64,000 nt of DNA, from assembly GCA_036346355.1 (NCBI GenBank), contig CM070572.1, positions 57,820,256 through 57,884,255 of the forward strand, read 5' to 3'. Source of the DNA: Rhipidocladum racemiflorum. Taxonomy: Eukaryota; Streptophyta; Magnoliopsida; Poales; Poaceae. Each line of letters opens with the position of its first letter. Position 1 is the first letter of the stretch. Positions 11,301 through 24,161 of the stretch are shown piece by piece. A program made the position numbers and the translations under genes. Under the pieces are notes generated by a model. It was not told the origin of the DNA and did no database searches. It was given only the letters and a program-made list of their open reading frames with translations.

Positions 11301-14300
11301 GTGAAAAGTCTATTACTCTGTTTGATAAATCAGATCAAAGTTAGATTAGTTCTGCTATCCAACGGCTGTCCTCACATTCATCTCATATGTTCTGGAACGC
11401 AATAAAATATCATTTACATCTTGATTAAGAAAGAGAACAGCTAGCCAAACACCCAAGTATCTAAAAGCGTCACTGCCGAACAAGATTATCATAATCCACC
11501 GCAATGCCAGATGAAGCCTTAGTCAATTTCCAGTTGCAGCCGTTGATGAATAGGCGTCTTTGTTGTCAGGGATGTCTTTGCATTTGCTTGAGGTAATAGT
11601 CAGCAATGCAGTTGGTGATCTGGATGATAGTTGTGGAAATGACGTGACTTCATTCAGCACAAATTCATCAAAAGTGGCAAATGAATCATCGTCAAAAAGT
11701 TACTCCAAGAAGAGGAAGCAAGAATCAAAAGTGGAAAACTCACCTGCGTCAGGTTTAGAGAAGGTCGCAATCAGCCCAAAGAAAAAGAAAAGTTCTTCCA
11801 TACCAACCACATCGAAGGGAATGACTTCTGAAACAACAGCAGATGATAGAATGTTGACTCCACTCTCTGTCAAAATAGCTGCACTGGAAACATTGGAAAT
11901 TCTTCTGAATATGGTATGCCTATAATCTACATCCCTTTACAGCGCCCTATTGTTTCGCACGTGGTCTGTTTTTCTTATTACTCTTTTTTGTCTTCCATTT
12001 TTCTTGTTAGTCTTTGTTCTGTATATATGTAGACATCCAAGAGAAACAATTTTTTTTCATCTGATATATTGGTTGGAATATAATTATTTTAAGTAGGGTT
12101 TGGAAAATGCTAGTAACTGGCTGGTCAATCGAAAACCCGCCTGGATTTTCTTTAGATGAAAGGTTCAGGCCCTAAACTACAACTGGTCCCTATTTTGTGC
12201 GGAAAATATGTATCTCTTGTCAGATAAGATCAAAGCATCAGGATTTGAAAAACTGAAAAACAGAAATTTGCAACTAAAACCGGACCAGATTTTGGGCTGG
12301 AAACTGCCTTATTTCTGGACAAAAACCTTGAACTGGCTGGGTCCAGATTTAGTGCCAGTTCCAGCTTCCCAAAACCTGACTTTTTTCAGTAGGGGAAGGA
12401 GATCTTTATTTGATCAGTATAGGAGAGATTACAATCATCCCAGATCAACTGTGGTACAGAGCCAGAGACGTTTCTTCAGTAGGGCTCTCCCCAACTGTTG
12501 TCATCAAATAAACAAAGCCAGAGATGTGCCAAAAACAGACAGCACAATACTCTGCTCTTCTACCTTCTTGTGCTAGTTCATCGGTCACAGTTTTGCTCTC
12601 CACTGATCTTGCTTAGTGGAATTTCTGGCCTCCCTTTCAGCAACCTCTTGACTCTTGACCTCCTGGGCAGAAAAGCATCCATTTACATATCAGGCCACTC
12701 AGATTTCAGAGTGCTTACCAGCCACCCTGATTTTAAGTATGACTCAAGCAAACTCATGGCTAAGTTATGTTCAAAATTTTCAATATATATATATATTACT
12801 GGCTGGTACAAATTTTAGTTGGAAAGTTTCTAGCAATGAACCAATTTGAATTGTCACAACTATTAAGTCATTTAGTAAATGAGAAATATAATTAAATGGG
12901 GAGTTAAATTCTATTTGAAGCCAATAGGGTATTATGCATGGTTATCACGGCGCCCCGGCGAGGCGAGTCGCCTCCGGGGCGCCTGGACGCCTAGGCGCCT
13001 AGGCGCCCGCCTAGGCGACGATTAGGCGACCAAAAATAGTAGTAATAAAATTGCATTTGCAGCCCATATCACATATATGTATATAACATATATACCTTGT
13101 AGGAATGCAAATAAATAGCACAACAAGATGTGTGTAGTACCTTGTATGAATCTTTGGTGTGATCAATCCATCCAGATCCAGTAGCTTGCGTTGATTTTCC
13201 CTGGTACAAGCAGGAGATTTACTTGATGTCAGCAAGATGAAAGTATGAAACACTAGGTTGTTGGATACATGGAGTTGACAATGACATAACCCACAAAAAT
13301 ATCTTGAAAACAGAATTGAGAATGTTCCAAGGATAAAATATTGAAAGTTACAAACATAGATATAATGCTCCAAAGACAAGGACATTAAAACATAAATATA
13401 ATGTTCCAAGGACAAGAACATTCAAACATCAATCAATCAATGTCTAAGTCTAAATCATCTTGACGATTCTCATCACTTGGTCCACTCTCATGAGGAGAAG
13501 TAGGCGGCGTTTGGCCATAATCATCGTCGATGTCTAGATCATCGGCCACCAAAGGTTCATAGTCTTCATCCTCGTCTGAGCCTTGCTCTTCTCCTTCAGT
13601 TGTTGAGCTCAAATTTACACCACGTCGAGAGTATGTCCTGGTCATCCTAGGTAGATTACGACCTTGAAGCATTTGTGATGCACCGGTGGCTTCATCAACA
13701 TGAGCCCATGAAAGATTTTCTCCATGGTGGACTTCTTCGGTACTCATTTCAACCCATTCATTGTCCCATTGGAACTCTTCTAAGATCAAAGGGTTGAAAT
13801 TTGTCCCTTCCACACGCCTCTTTTGAAAACGTTCGGCAATCTTCCGGTTGTATTGAATGTAGACCAAATCATTCAATCTTTGGTGCTCCAACCGGTTTCT
13901 TTTTTTTGTATGGATCTGAAAATGAATCACTAATCAACAACAGAAAATACTTGGAATATATGAGCAGCCTTGAAATAAATACAACTTAGTTGCTTACAAA
14001 TTCGAAGATACTCCAATTGCGTTCACAACCGGAGGCCGAACAACAAAGGCCGAGGATGCGTCTTGCAAACTTTTGAAGCTCTCTAGCAAGGCCACCAAAA
14101 GCATCCCACCAATCAACTAAAATGTAAAACATGCTATCTATGTTAGAAACTTAGCATGTTTAAAATTGCATCAACTTAGAATAGAAATTTAATACTTACG
14201 AGGGCTCTTAGTTTTTTGTTGCATCATAACTGATTGCTTTCCAAAGCTCTTCCTCATTTTCTCATAATCATCCGCTTGATCACTTATCTTTCTTAGCAAA

Positions 14301-17300
14301 TTGTCATCACAATTAACAATTTTTTCAAGCACATCATTGAATGCAATCCGGAGCCTCGAAGCATAGTCAATATCTTTTTCCTTGATGTCAAAAAACCTAT
14401 TTGGGTTCAAAAACAATGCAGCCCCATGCAGCTTTTGCTCCATCTGGTTCACCCACCGCCTCTCAATGATGTCCATTACCTTCTTTAGTACCCTTGGTTT
14501 GCTTCCAAAAGACTCTCTTATCTTATTCCTAGCATGATCCATACTTGCTGAAACTTCTGGCATGGCAGGCTTCTCATCCCCATCAACAATTCTCAACACA
14601 ATCAGCAAAGGCTGGGATGCTCTTATGCAATCCTCCACAGCACGCCAAAAATGCAAAGACAACAAAATATCACAAACTTTCTTCCCCATCTCCGTGAGTG
14701 CTAATTTAGCCATAGTCCAAGCCTCAACAACAAAGAGTAGTCGCAAAGCATCCTTACGCTTATATGAACTCTGCAAAGTGAGAAAAGAAGTGGCAAACTG
14801 AGTGGTTGTGGGTCTCACTAAATCCCTCCCTCATGTCTTCTCCCTCATTGCATCGAGGAGCCTCCTGTGCCTATAGTTGAAGGTAGTCACATGCTTGGCT
14901 TCATGGATGGCCTTCTTGAACTCACTTATTTTTCCAATATCTTCCAACATAAGATCTAAACAATGTGCAAAGACAAGGAGTCGAGAAGAGAGTGGAAACC
15001 TTTCCATAAGAATTTTACTCGCCAAAGAAAAGATTGAGTTCCAAACAATTTGCGGCTCTAATATTTTTTTTTGGCTAAAGAGAAACTTACCAAAGACCTT
15101 GAAGTTGGCACCATTATTGGTGACCACTTGAACGATGTTGTCGGGGCCTATCTCCTCAATCCTCTTCTCAAGCAAATCGGCTAACATCCTTGCATCACCG
15201 ATCGAGAGGATGCATCTACGAACTCAAGAAAAAGTCCCTTCAGGACAATTGACAAGAAAATTTATCAAGTGTCTTCCTCTCCTATCAGTCCATCCATCCG
15301 ACATTAGTGTACAACCATATTGCTTCCAACGGACTCTTGCTTCTCTCGTAATGCTTTTGTTTCATTCTTTGCCTTAGCAAGCAACGGCACCCTTTAACTC
15401 ATGAAAACTAGGAGGCTTGTATCCATGCCCGTATTGTCCAACGAGACTCTATCATAATTTCAAAACTCCTAGAATTTGCGGCATTGAATGGTATGCCACA
15501 TCGATAAAAGAAATTAGCAACATGCATATCCACCTCTCTTTTTCTTCCTTGGTCCTCATACATTTGCTCCATGGAGGTTTGGGACAAGCTGCTTGGAATG
15601 TCTTTCCTCAACTACCTCTTCGGTGTCTTTTTATCATGGAGGCAAAGGCCACCGGTTTGAACATAATGGCGACTTGCTTCCTCTTGGCATTGTCCCGAAC
15701 TTGGAGCACAAGACGACGCCGAGGATACTTGTTGATTAACCTCAACCTCTTGAACATCATCGCCTCCACCTTCCTCTTCATCGTCATCTAAATTAATCAT
15801 CTTGCTCCTTGCAGTCTTCTTGATGTAATCTTGCATTTCTCTCATTATGGCCGTGGTGGGTTGGGGCATTTTGAACATCCCCAAAACCCGCGGCAAGGTG
15901 CTGCTTCAATCTCTTGATGCCTGAATGCATTTGTTTTCCGCACAGTATACATTGCACCATATCCTTGTTTGTCATGTCGGGCCAAAATCCATACTTCCAC
16001 CCGGGATCCTTCGATTTGGCCTTTCGCTTTGGATCCTTGGATGGATCATATGCCTGCTCTTGGCTAGCATTACCGGACTCGGCAACGGCGGTACTTGTTG
16101 CTTGGTCAGCCATGTATGTATATCAATGTGTCCTATACAAACATCATTAATCATTATCAATCATTTATTCATTTTTATACAAACTAAAATAAACAGTGTT
16201 AATACTCAGTATCAGTAGTGCTTGACTGAACTAAAATAAATAGTCAAGCTCAAGCACTCAGAGTCCCAGGCTGACCAAGCGGCAGGAGAGGAAGGAGCAG
16301 AGGAGCAGAGGAGCAGAGGCCGATCGGAGCAGAGGAGAAGAGGAGGCGGAGGAAGAAGAAGCAGAGGAGCAGAGGAGCAGAGGCCGATCGGAGCAGAGGA
16401 GAAGAGGAGGCGGAGGAAGAAGGAGCAGAGGAGCAGAGGCGAATCCCTCCGAGCGGAGCAGAGGCGAATCCTCAGCCGAATCCCTCCGAGCGGAGCAGAG
16501 GAGGAGAGGCGACGGAAGAAGGAGCGCACGGGAGCGCCAGGGAGGCGGAGGAGGAAGAGGGAGCGCACGGGCGCACGGGAGCGCACGGGAGCGCACGGCT
16601 GGAGGCGAAGGAGGGGGAGGTGGAGGAGCGGCTGGAGGCGAAGGACGGGAGGCGGAGGAGGAGCGGGTGGCGGAGGGATTACCGGCGGAGGAGGAGCAGG
16701 GCGCGGAGCAGCTGCTGGCGACGACGGCGGCACCAAGCTAGGGTTCCTCCGCCGAGTCTTCACCCGTGAGTCTTCACCCGTGAGTCTTCACCGAGCTAGG
16801 GTCCAATCTGGTCCACGCGAGTCTTCACCCGTGAGTCCCTCTCCCGTGCGTCCCTTTTGTCCTCCAGCCCAAAACGGATTGGGCCTTGCCCGGAAACCTA
16901 AGCGACGCTTAGGCGTCAACGCCGCGACGCCAGACGCCAGCGGCCGCCTGGTCGGCCAGCGAGGCGCCGAGCCAAGGCGAGCCCCGCTGGCCGACTGGAC
17001 GCCTAGGCGGCGCCTAGGCGTCGCCTAGGCGACGCCGTGATAAGCATGGTATTATGGTACCGTACATCAGTCTTACATGCTTTTAGAATCCAATATTGTG
17101 GAAACTCTAAGTGCTCATATATGTGTGTTTTTTTTAAACCATGGTTGAAACAGTAGTTGGTTACTATGAAATATGGAAGTCTGCTAGTAGGAACTAGGAA
17201 GTGATCAAATCATGTTTGATATCAAAAGTATGTAGGCTTACATTTAGTGATTTAAATAGGAAGGAAATCACGCTCATGCTCCATGAATTGGTAATTTAAA

Positions 17301-19035
17301 CAGCATCTTTGGTATTATTTTAATCATATCAAGTTGGTGAAGCATAGAAGCACCTCCCGAATTGTAATTATATATTTTTGTTAGCATATAACAATAAAAA
17401 TTAACACTTATAGGTTTCTTTGGATACCATGCCAACTGCCAAGTGACAAAATATATTATTTTTGTACTGGATATAGTATTTTTCTCATGATTTATTGACA
17501 ATGTGCCCTATTATTTTCAATAGCATTTCTAGTCATTGCCACATCATCCAATTGGTACTATGATGACTGGACCTAAATGGTTCGCATTTACAAGTGTCTC
17601 ATGTATATACTGCATAAGCACAAAAGTTAAATGTAATATTCATTTTATCACCTCAATCAGGGGGGTTCATTGAGGACAGATCACTGGAGGGCAGAAGTGG
17701 ACCTGCTCCTAATTAACATAGCTAGAAGTGCTTGTGACACGGGAGGGGGGTATGAGCAAAAACCATACACAGTTGGGGAGCCATGCATATCAGACTTCCA
17801 ACTTGCTTCATTGAAGGCACTGCTGGCATCTTTTCTTTCTTCTCATGCTCGCCCTCCTTATTTAGCCCAAGGAATTGGACTCTTCAAAAGAGGTAAAGTT
17901 TCTTAGCATGTTGTTTAGTGGTCACATACTCACATGTGGAGTCTTTAATTTGTCTCCTAATTAATGTGTATTTGCTTGAAAGAAAAGATTAGAGGTTTTG
18001 CACTGAACGGAATATAAACTGAGTAACTGACAAGAAACTATCTTGTGCCCTTTAACTTTTTGACATGATACAGTTTGCAAACAAAAACAATAATTAACTA
18101 GTGTTGGTACACATGCCCGCACACTTGAACCCATGATCTTTGATTTGCCCTTTTTCTGTTGTTTCTATGTTCCGGTGGGAGGGGTTGGGTAGGGGGTTCC
18201 AAATATCCATTTATGTAATAACTTTTATCTGTTGTTCATTACAGGGAAGCTAGAGATAGGCACTAGGCTTGCAGAGTTTTGTTCGCATGCTTTGCTGGCT
18301 TTGGATGTTCTCTCACACCCTCGAGCCCTTTCTCTAGAAAGAGCAGGTCCTTCAGGCCCTGGACTGAACTATGGCGCACCCAAAAAGGCAGTTTTTGGTG
18401 CTGCCAAGTACAAGTTTTCACCATCTGGAGGCCAGCATCAGTCTATGGAGGATGAAGACATGTATGATGATTGGTTGGTATCCACCAAGGATGCTGAACC
18501 AACAGAGGCTCCGGTGAAAGATGGTCCTGTTGAAAAAGATTCAGCAATCGAGACGTCACAGGTTGGAAACCAAAGCACTCTCATAGAAGAAGATCCACAA
18601 ATTGGTTCAGCTAGCATTCCTGAGGCAGTACAAGGTGTTCCAACGTCCGGCAATAGTGATGTCGAAATTGTGGACGCGGCCGCAGAAGAAACTGCCGCGC
18701 TAAACACAGTGGTTAATCCTTCCAGCTCCAATGCCGCTTCAACTCCAGCCTACACGATGCCACTTGATCCCCAGAAACCTGCGGTTGCCCCAGTTTCTGA
18801 GGAGAAGCGCACCGACCATGTTGGTCATCTGCAGAAGCGAAGCCCAGCTATCAATGCGCCATCCAGCAATCCTGAAACCTCAGGTGAAGCTCCAATTGCT
18901 CCAGGTGGTGCTGCTTCAAGCAGCCATCAAGCACGAGAGGGCTCTTCGACCCAACCGAGCATGACCTACTTGTCTGATGCGGATTCAGATGACTCTTTGC
19001 CAGATATCGTTGACGCCGACCCTGACTCCGATTAG
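5398..19035 (+). CDS. PELP1: RIX1/PELP1-like ribosome-biogenesis protein, 13 exons
   Basis: The likely role is a nucleolar scaffold of the Rix1 (PELP1-TEX10-WDR18) complex, which helps ITS2 processing and release of the pre-60S subunit. Exons that join in phase with GT-AG borders: 5398-5664, 6078-6194, 7336-7400, 8265-8364, 8445-8516, 9325-9384, 9553-9682, 9760-9950, 10065-10249, 10490-10617, 11570-11913, 17661-17892, 18245-19035. They sum to 2682 bp, 893 residues plus stop. The first half is a leucine-rich helical repeat region of RIX1 type, with markers SMSDLFVRLAKFLNLKKEAS, PSVRVSKDSWSLMIQKIL and LPHAANIVRLITEYFKIAKL. Exon 11 adds a serine/lysine-rich insert with likely nuclear signals (KKRK near residue 486, KKKK near 512). 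Exon 13 ends in a disordered acidic tail (DSDDSLPDIVDADPDSD). Intron 11 is 5.7 kb because of a hAT insertion, but its splice sites are intact. The ATG follows a short leader and opens a GC-rich first exon. The family is named by recall, so the name is less certain than the gene structure. Confidence 0.8.
13433..16113 (-). pseudogene. hAT transposase, BED zinc finger / DUF659 / dimerisation domain, broken
   Basis: The minus strand begins MADQATSTAVAESGN. It then has a BED-type zinc finger (WPDMTNKDMVQCILCGKQMH, then GIKRLKQHLA), a DUF659-like block near 15.5-14.9 kb (VVTNNGANFKVFGKFL, FAHCLDLMLEDIGK) and a long middle region (14818-14189). The C-terminal dimerisation motif is at about 14060-13900 (SASGCERNWSIFEF, then HTKKRNRLEHQRLNDLVYIQ), followed by an acidic tail ending DDLDLDID. 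At least one frameshift near 15880, another around 15600 and a stop near 14830 break the frame. The core order is complete, so decay looks fairly recent, but no active protein is expected from this copy. Confidence 0.85.
16270..16700. repeat. Purine-rich GGAGCAGAGG repeat array inside the hAT
   Basis: The plus strand is a run of GGAGCAGAGGAGCAGAGG-type words. A longer unit containing CCGATCGGAGCAGAGGAG occurs twice, near 16319 and 16383. The array sits between the transposase start and the right terminal repeats. The long frames it creates on the minus strand (leucine/serine/arginine-rich) are products of the repeat, not genes. Confidence 0.8.
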
Positions 19036-19648
19036 GTTTCTATACTATTTGCAGCTTTTTGAGACTCTAGTTCGCTTCAGTCATAGACCACCATAAACAT
19101 AAATCGTTGTTGTGTTCTGTTTCACTTCGTACCTATGAACTTTCATGGCGTGATCACTTGGTCTTCGTGCGAACTTGGAAGTCATTCTCCGGAGCCCGTT
19201 TTGCTGGCAGCTCTGGACACACCGAAGTATAGCCTTTTCTCCATTTGCTGAGGAGAAGAGACTTTCGATAGAAATATTTGCTGGCAATGGCATTTTATGC
19301 AGATACTTTTAAGGGAAATTTTACACCAATCCTTTCCGTTCTCGCTCGACTTCCAGATTGGTGGATATAGAAAGACCACAGCGTCACTTTGTCTCAGCGA
19401 GAAAGAACCGAATCCATTTGTAATCGCTCAACATTAGCGGACCAGCGGTCAAGTGAAAAGAAAATCGTACCACCACTCTCATGAAAAGATAGCATCCAGA
19501 GAGTACATTACATGTGTCAATACCTGCTCTACTAGCAGTTAGCAGTGTATCCGAGCAGAGCATAAATATTTACATTCACACCAAAATTTCCGGTTCGGAT
19601 TTGATCAACCAGAGACAAAGAAGCATACAGTACATCGTGCAGGTACCA
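19036..19648. other. Intergenic gap between two convergent genes
   Basis: This 613-bp stretch must hold both 3' UTRs, since the RIX1-like gene stops at 19035 and PRP22 stops at 19649 on the other strand. AT-rich words that could serve as poly(A) signals are present in both directions, but no single one stands out. No further gene is seen. Confidence 0.7.
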
Positions 19649-22600
19649 TCAAGCTCTTCGCTTGCTGAGACGCCATGAGTTGGGCTCATGGTATCTGTCG
19701 TAGAGAGGTTCAATCCTCTCCTGACGCTTCCTCTTGCTCATCTTGGTTGGGTCGGCCCCCTTGTAGAACCTGGGCGCCAGCTCGGTCAACCATTTGGGGT
19801 CGACCACGGTCACCTCCCTCATGTATTCCTTCGTCGTCATCACGAGCTCGTGGTAAATGACCCAATCTGGCTGCCGTTGGAACAATGCACTGCTTGGGTG
19901 AATGTACACTGGCTGGTTTTCTACCAAGGTTCTATACCCCTCCTGGGGATCCTTCCTGGCAGCGTGAAAAAAGAAGCCAGCGGTGATCGCTTTCCTTATT
20001 TTCGTGAAATTCTTCCCGGCAGAGACAACATCCAGTTTATATCTGCAGACAACAGCAAGTTAGCATATAGATGAAACTAAAAAAACATAACTAGTTGTCT
20101 GAACAATATAAAATAGATCTCGCATGCATGCTCACAGTAGGTTAAGAGAGATGGACAACCTACGTAATATAGATTCAAATCACACGAGCAGTCCACAATA
20201 TTGTTTTAGCCTAGTGCATCCACAGAAACCAGGTACTGATTTCATTTCAATATCAACACACTACCAAGTAAATCCTGTGTAGAGGCCAAACTGTTCAGAT
20301 TTTGCAACCCAATTTAATAGCTAATATTATGGAGTTAAAAGACTTCACTAATATTCTTAAAATTAACACTTGTACAAATTAGTGAACATCCACACTACAG
20401 TAAACGACTGATTTTTGCCATGTCTTTCAGTATGTATCTCTTCATAATAAATAATAGTTGGATTTTCATGTGCTAAGTACTGCCATATATATATCTTGGA
20501 AGGAACTGCAAAGTCCTACTACATATACCACAGAGACAAGGTTGGTAAGTAATTGCGATGTGCCACTTTGTCCTACTGAATGCTTCTGTTTTGATTAAAA
20601 AAATTTTACTCGGAGAAAGCTCAACTGAACCAATAAGGAAAAATGCTGAAATGATTAAGCAGGCAATTGCCGACAATAATCTCGACAATGTAAGTATCCT
20701 GGAAGGAACGGCAAAGCATAGTGTACTGCCCAAGAGCATCTAAATGAAAAACAAGTTTACAATATATGCAAGGTAAGAAATTGACCTAGATATAAGACAA
20801 AACTACAAATAGCACAAGGGAGAGCATGCCAGGAACAGTTAGTTACAAGCAAAACATAAGAATGCATATTCAAAGCAGAGGATTCTAGTCCAAACAATGG
20901 AAAATCAAATAATTACCTGTCCATGATAGTGAGAAGCTGTTTCCGCACATCTTGCGCTCTCCTCAAAGATCTTGACTGGACAAAGTTCTCAAAGCACCAG
21001 GGCCCTGAAAAGTTCTTTGCCTTCCAAGCCTCGTATACAGCAAGTAGAGTAAGATGATCCCCCTCTGGCTGGAAAAATTTGGCTCTCTTTTGATCAGCTT
21101 GAGCTTGTTTTTCTCTTGGCCTATAGAAAATATTCCCAGTTTGAATCATTGCTATGATCGTCAGTATCTCATCACTGCATCCAAGGTCGACACTAGCTAG
21201 TAGCATCTTTGAAAGTGGTGGTTCCAGTGGAAATTCAGCCATTTTTCTCCCTAATTTGGTGAGAAGGCCCTCCTCATCAAGAGCGCCAAGGCTGTACAGC
21301 TGTTCCATAGCATAGATGAGTGCTTGAGGAGCTGGGGGGTCCATAAAATCAAAGGATAATAGGTCATTTATTCCCATCGCCTTCATATTAAGAACTGTAG
21401 ACCCCAAATTGATCCTCTGAATTTCTGGAATCGTTGTGGGGGACATCTCATTGCGGTAGGCACTTTCAGTGTATAGACGATAGCATTTGCCAGGTCCAGT
21501 ACGCCCAGCACGCCCCGCTCTTTGCTTCGCTGATGCTTGTGAGATTGGAGTGATGACCAATGAATCCAGCCCTTGTTTTGAATTATAAACATTAATTTTG
21601 GCAAAACCAGGATCAACGACATAATAAATGCCATCAATGGTCAAAGAAGCTTCAGCAATATTGGTGGCCACAACCACCTTCCTCTTCCCAGGCGGAGCTG
21701 GCTCAAAGATCTTCGATTGCATTTCACTGGGCAGAGCACTATACACAGGCAAAATTATGAGCTCCGGAACATCCTTTCCTAACCCTTTCATCCTCTCATA
21801 GAGACTTTGACAGGCATGATCGATCTCCTCTTGACCTGTCAAGAAAAGAAGGACATCACCTTCTGGCTCTGTCAAATGGATCTGCAGCACCGTGATCAAT
21901 GCAGCATCTAAGTAATCACTTTCTGGTTGTTTGGTGTAGAGTATCTCTACCGGGTATGTTCTTCCAGGAATTGTGAAGATGTTACAATTAAAGAAATAGC
22001 CAGAGAACTTCTCGGCATCCAGAGTAGCAGAAGTAACAATAAGCCTCATGTCAGATCTGCGCTTAATAAGCTGCTTCAGCAGACCGAAAAGAACATCTGT
22101 GTGGATGGTCCTTTCATGTGCTTCATCAAGCATGATTACCGAATACTGGGAAAGATTCTCATCAACTAGAATCTCACGCAAAAGCATACCGTCAGTCATG
22201 TATTTTATCACCGTGTCTGGCCCAGTGCAATCCTCAAAGCGGATGGCATAACCAACTTCCTCTCCCAGTCGACAGCCAAATTCTTCTGCCACTCTCTTTG
22301 CAACAGACATTGCAGCCACCCTACGAGGTTGAGTACAACCAATTTTACCCCTTGTGGTATAACCTGCCTCAGCCAAATATTGTGTCACCTGTGTTGTCTT
22401 CCCAGAGCCAGTCTCTCCAATAACAACCAAAACTTGATTATCATGCACAGCTTGTATCAGCTCTTTCTTCAACTTGTATATCGGAAGACTTTGCCTCTGC
22501 TCCTGTATTGAAAGCTTTGACCTTTGCCCAAAAGTTAAAGCCTTTCCATAGGCCTCCTTCTTCCATTCCGGCATGTCATAAGCTGATAACCCAACACCTC

Positions 22601-24161
22601 TCAGCTCCTGCGCAAGGTGTCGCTCGCCTGTATCAGGCATTGGGTCCTCCCATGGCCGATTCAGATCCTTGGGGATCGAATCCAGCATTGCTCTCTGTTC
22701 CTGTTCCCGAACCTCACGCCGCTCTTTTATGAGGGCAGTCTGGAGAGCTGCTGCCCGGCTCAATGAACCCTCTGGATTCTTGAAAATCTTAACAGGTGAC
22801 ATGTCAATTGAGAATCTACTCTGTCCCTGCAAGAATGCTGGTTCATCCTCATTAAGCTCAATTTCCAGCTCCTCCTCTGCACCTTCCTCCTGGTACATCA
22901 TACCATCGCCATCCTCATCAAACATTGGGTAATCCCTCACATCCAGAACACCCGCAGCAATCAGCTGTTTCGCCTCCCACCTCTCCGGTGAGCTCATCCG
23001 CTTGAGTGGCCGTCGCGACGTGGGTGCAGTCTCATCCTCCTCCGTAATAATAATCCCAGACAGACCCAACCTCCTGCCAGACCTGCCACCACCGCCATCA
23101 CCACCAGATGGGTTCACCCTTGGTGTATCATCCCCGCTACGCTGCATTGGCAGGAGGTCCCTCCCTGTATCCTGATCGACATCCCTCATTGACAAACTCA
23201 ACTTCTGCCCCTTCACCGAAACCACTTTCACATACACCTCCTGATCACGCTTTACCACCTCCTTTGCATTGGCCACTCGCTTGCTTGCCATCTGTGAGAC
23301 ATGAACAAGCCCCTCACGGCCGCCACGCACATCCTCAAGCCTGACAAAGCAACCGGTGTCCATCACACGGGTCACCCTCCCCCGGTACACCTGGTATAGC
23401 TCCGGCTCCCCACTGGAATTTGCAACAGCACCCTCCCTCCTCCTTCCTCCACCACCCCTCTCCTGGTCTTCCTCCTCATCCTCATACCTCCTGCTCCTCC
23501 TGTGGTCCCTGTCTGTATGCCCGTCCATGTCTCTGTCCCTTTCACGGTCGCGGTCCCGGTCCCTCAGCCGGTCACCATCCCGATCTCTCTCCCGGTCTCT
23601 ATCGCGGCCATGGTAGCCACGGTCTCGATCCCTGTCGCGGCCGCGGTCACGTTCTCGATCTCGGTCGCGGCGGCGGTCATGGTCGCGGCTATCCCGGCCG
23701 CGGTCGTCGCGGCGGCGGTCGCGGTCGTCCCTAGCGGGGGCTGGGGCGGTGGCCGCCGCCGCCACATCGGCGTCACGCTCAAGTTCGAGGCGGAGGTTGC
23801 GGGCACGGTCGGGGTCGTCGGGGCGGGAGAGCGCGGGGAACTTGGAGTTACCGGCGTTGAACTGCGACGGGGCGGAGCTAGGGTTCTGGGATGGCGGCGG
23901 GAGGATGGCGTGGATGATGGTGAGGAGCGTGCGGACGAAGTAGTCGGGGAGATCGGCTCCGTTGGCCTTGAGCTTGGCGTCGAAGTCGTCGACGGAGGCG
24001 GAGTCGCGGCCGAGCTCGGTGATGAACTCGGCGAGCACCTTGTCGCCGACGCCGATGTGCGTCTCCAGCTCCGAGCACACCTTGGAGACCAGCGATAGGT
24101 ACTCCAGCTTCCGGAGCCCGTCGTCGCTGGGCCCCGCCGCCGCCGCCGCCGTCGGCGCCAT
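19649..24161 (-). CDS. PRP22: DEAH-box RNA helicase PRP22 (DHX8 type), two exons
   Basis: An ATP-dependent spliceosomal helicase that releases mature mRNA after the second splicing step. Exon 1 is 24161-20917 and exon 2 is 20042-19649. The GT-AG junction restores MDR|YKLDVVSAGK in phase, giving 1212 residues, a normal length for the family. Domains in order: N-terminal helical part (about 15-95); Arg/Asp/Glu repeat (about 145-230); S1 RNA-binding domain (about 255-328, VYRGRVTRVMDTGCFV); helicase core with motif I GETGSGKTT (582-590), DEAH (679-682), SAT (711-713), TNIAEASLTIDG (833-844) and QRAGRAGRTG (880-889); then the HA2 and OB-fold region completed by exon 2, ending SWRLSKRRA. The S1 domain upstream of the DEAH core separates PRP22 from PRP2, PRP16 and PRP43. 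All catalytic motifs are intact and no disruption is seen. The ATG chosen is the first in frame after a short leader. Confidence 0.97.
20043..20916 (-). other. Single intron of PRP22
   Basis: An 874-bp intron with donor GTAATT and acceptor TCTGCAG on the minus strand. It is AT-rich. A short sequence AAGTAAT...GGAAGGAACTGCAAAG near 20500 is echoed near 20700 (GGAAGGAACGGCAAAG), a minor internal repeat. No gene is seen inside. Confidence 0.9.

Larger units (their letters stand above)
12937..17048 (-). mobile_element. hAT transposon in intron 11 of the RIX1-like gene
   Basis: The element is bounded by an exact 8-bp target duplication, GTATTATG (12929-12936 and 17049-17056), the hAT hallmark. 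Terminal inverted repeats are CATGGTTATCACGGCG on the left and CATGCTTATCACGGCG read inward from the right (15 of 16 match). Both ends are packed with the subterminal word GCCTAGGCG in both orientations, probable transposase-binding sites. It is 4112 bp long and holds a minus-strand transposase gene with frameshifts. Its orientation is opposite to the host gene. Confidence 0.92.

Noticed and set aside
12208..12849. Open frames in intron 11 before the hAT
   Set aside because: No splice-consistent exon; the flanking exons 11 and 12 join in phase without it (LLNM|GGSLRTDH).
16212..16763. Minus-strand frames of about 180 and 110 codons
   Set aside because: Produced by the GGAGCAGAGG repeat array inside the hAT; low-complexity Leu/Ser/Pro/Arg only.
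12936..17049. 6-bp GCATGG direct repeat as target duplication of the hAT
   Set aside because: The GCATGG copies overlap the terminal repeats; shifting the ends outward gives an exact 8-bp GTATTATG, which fits hAT.
23502..24098. Long plus-strand frame opposite the PRP22 N-terminal region
   Set aside because: It is the antisense shadow of the RD/RE repeat and GC-rich start of PRP22; repeated Val/Ala/Pro composition and no domain.
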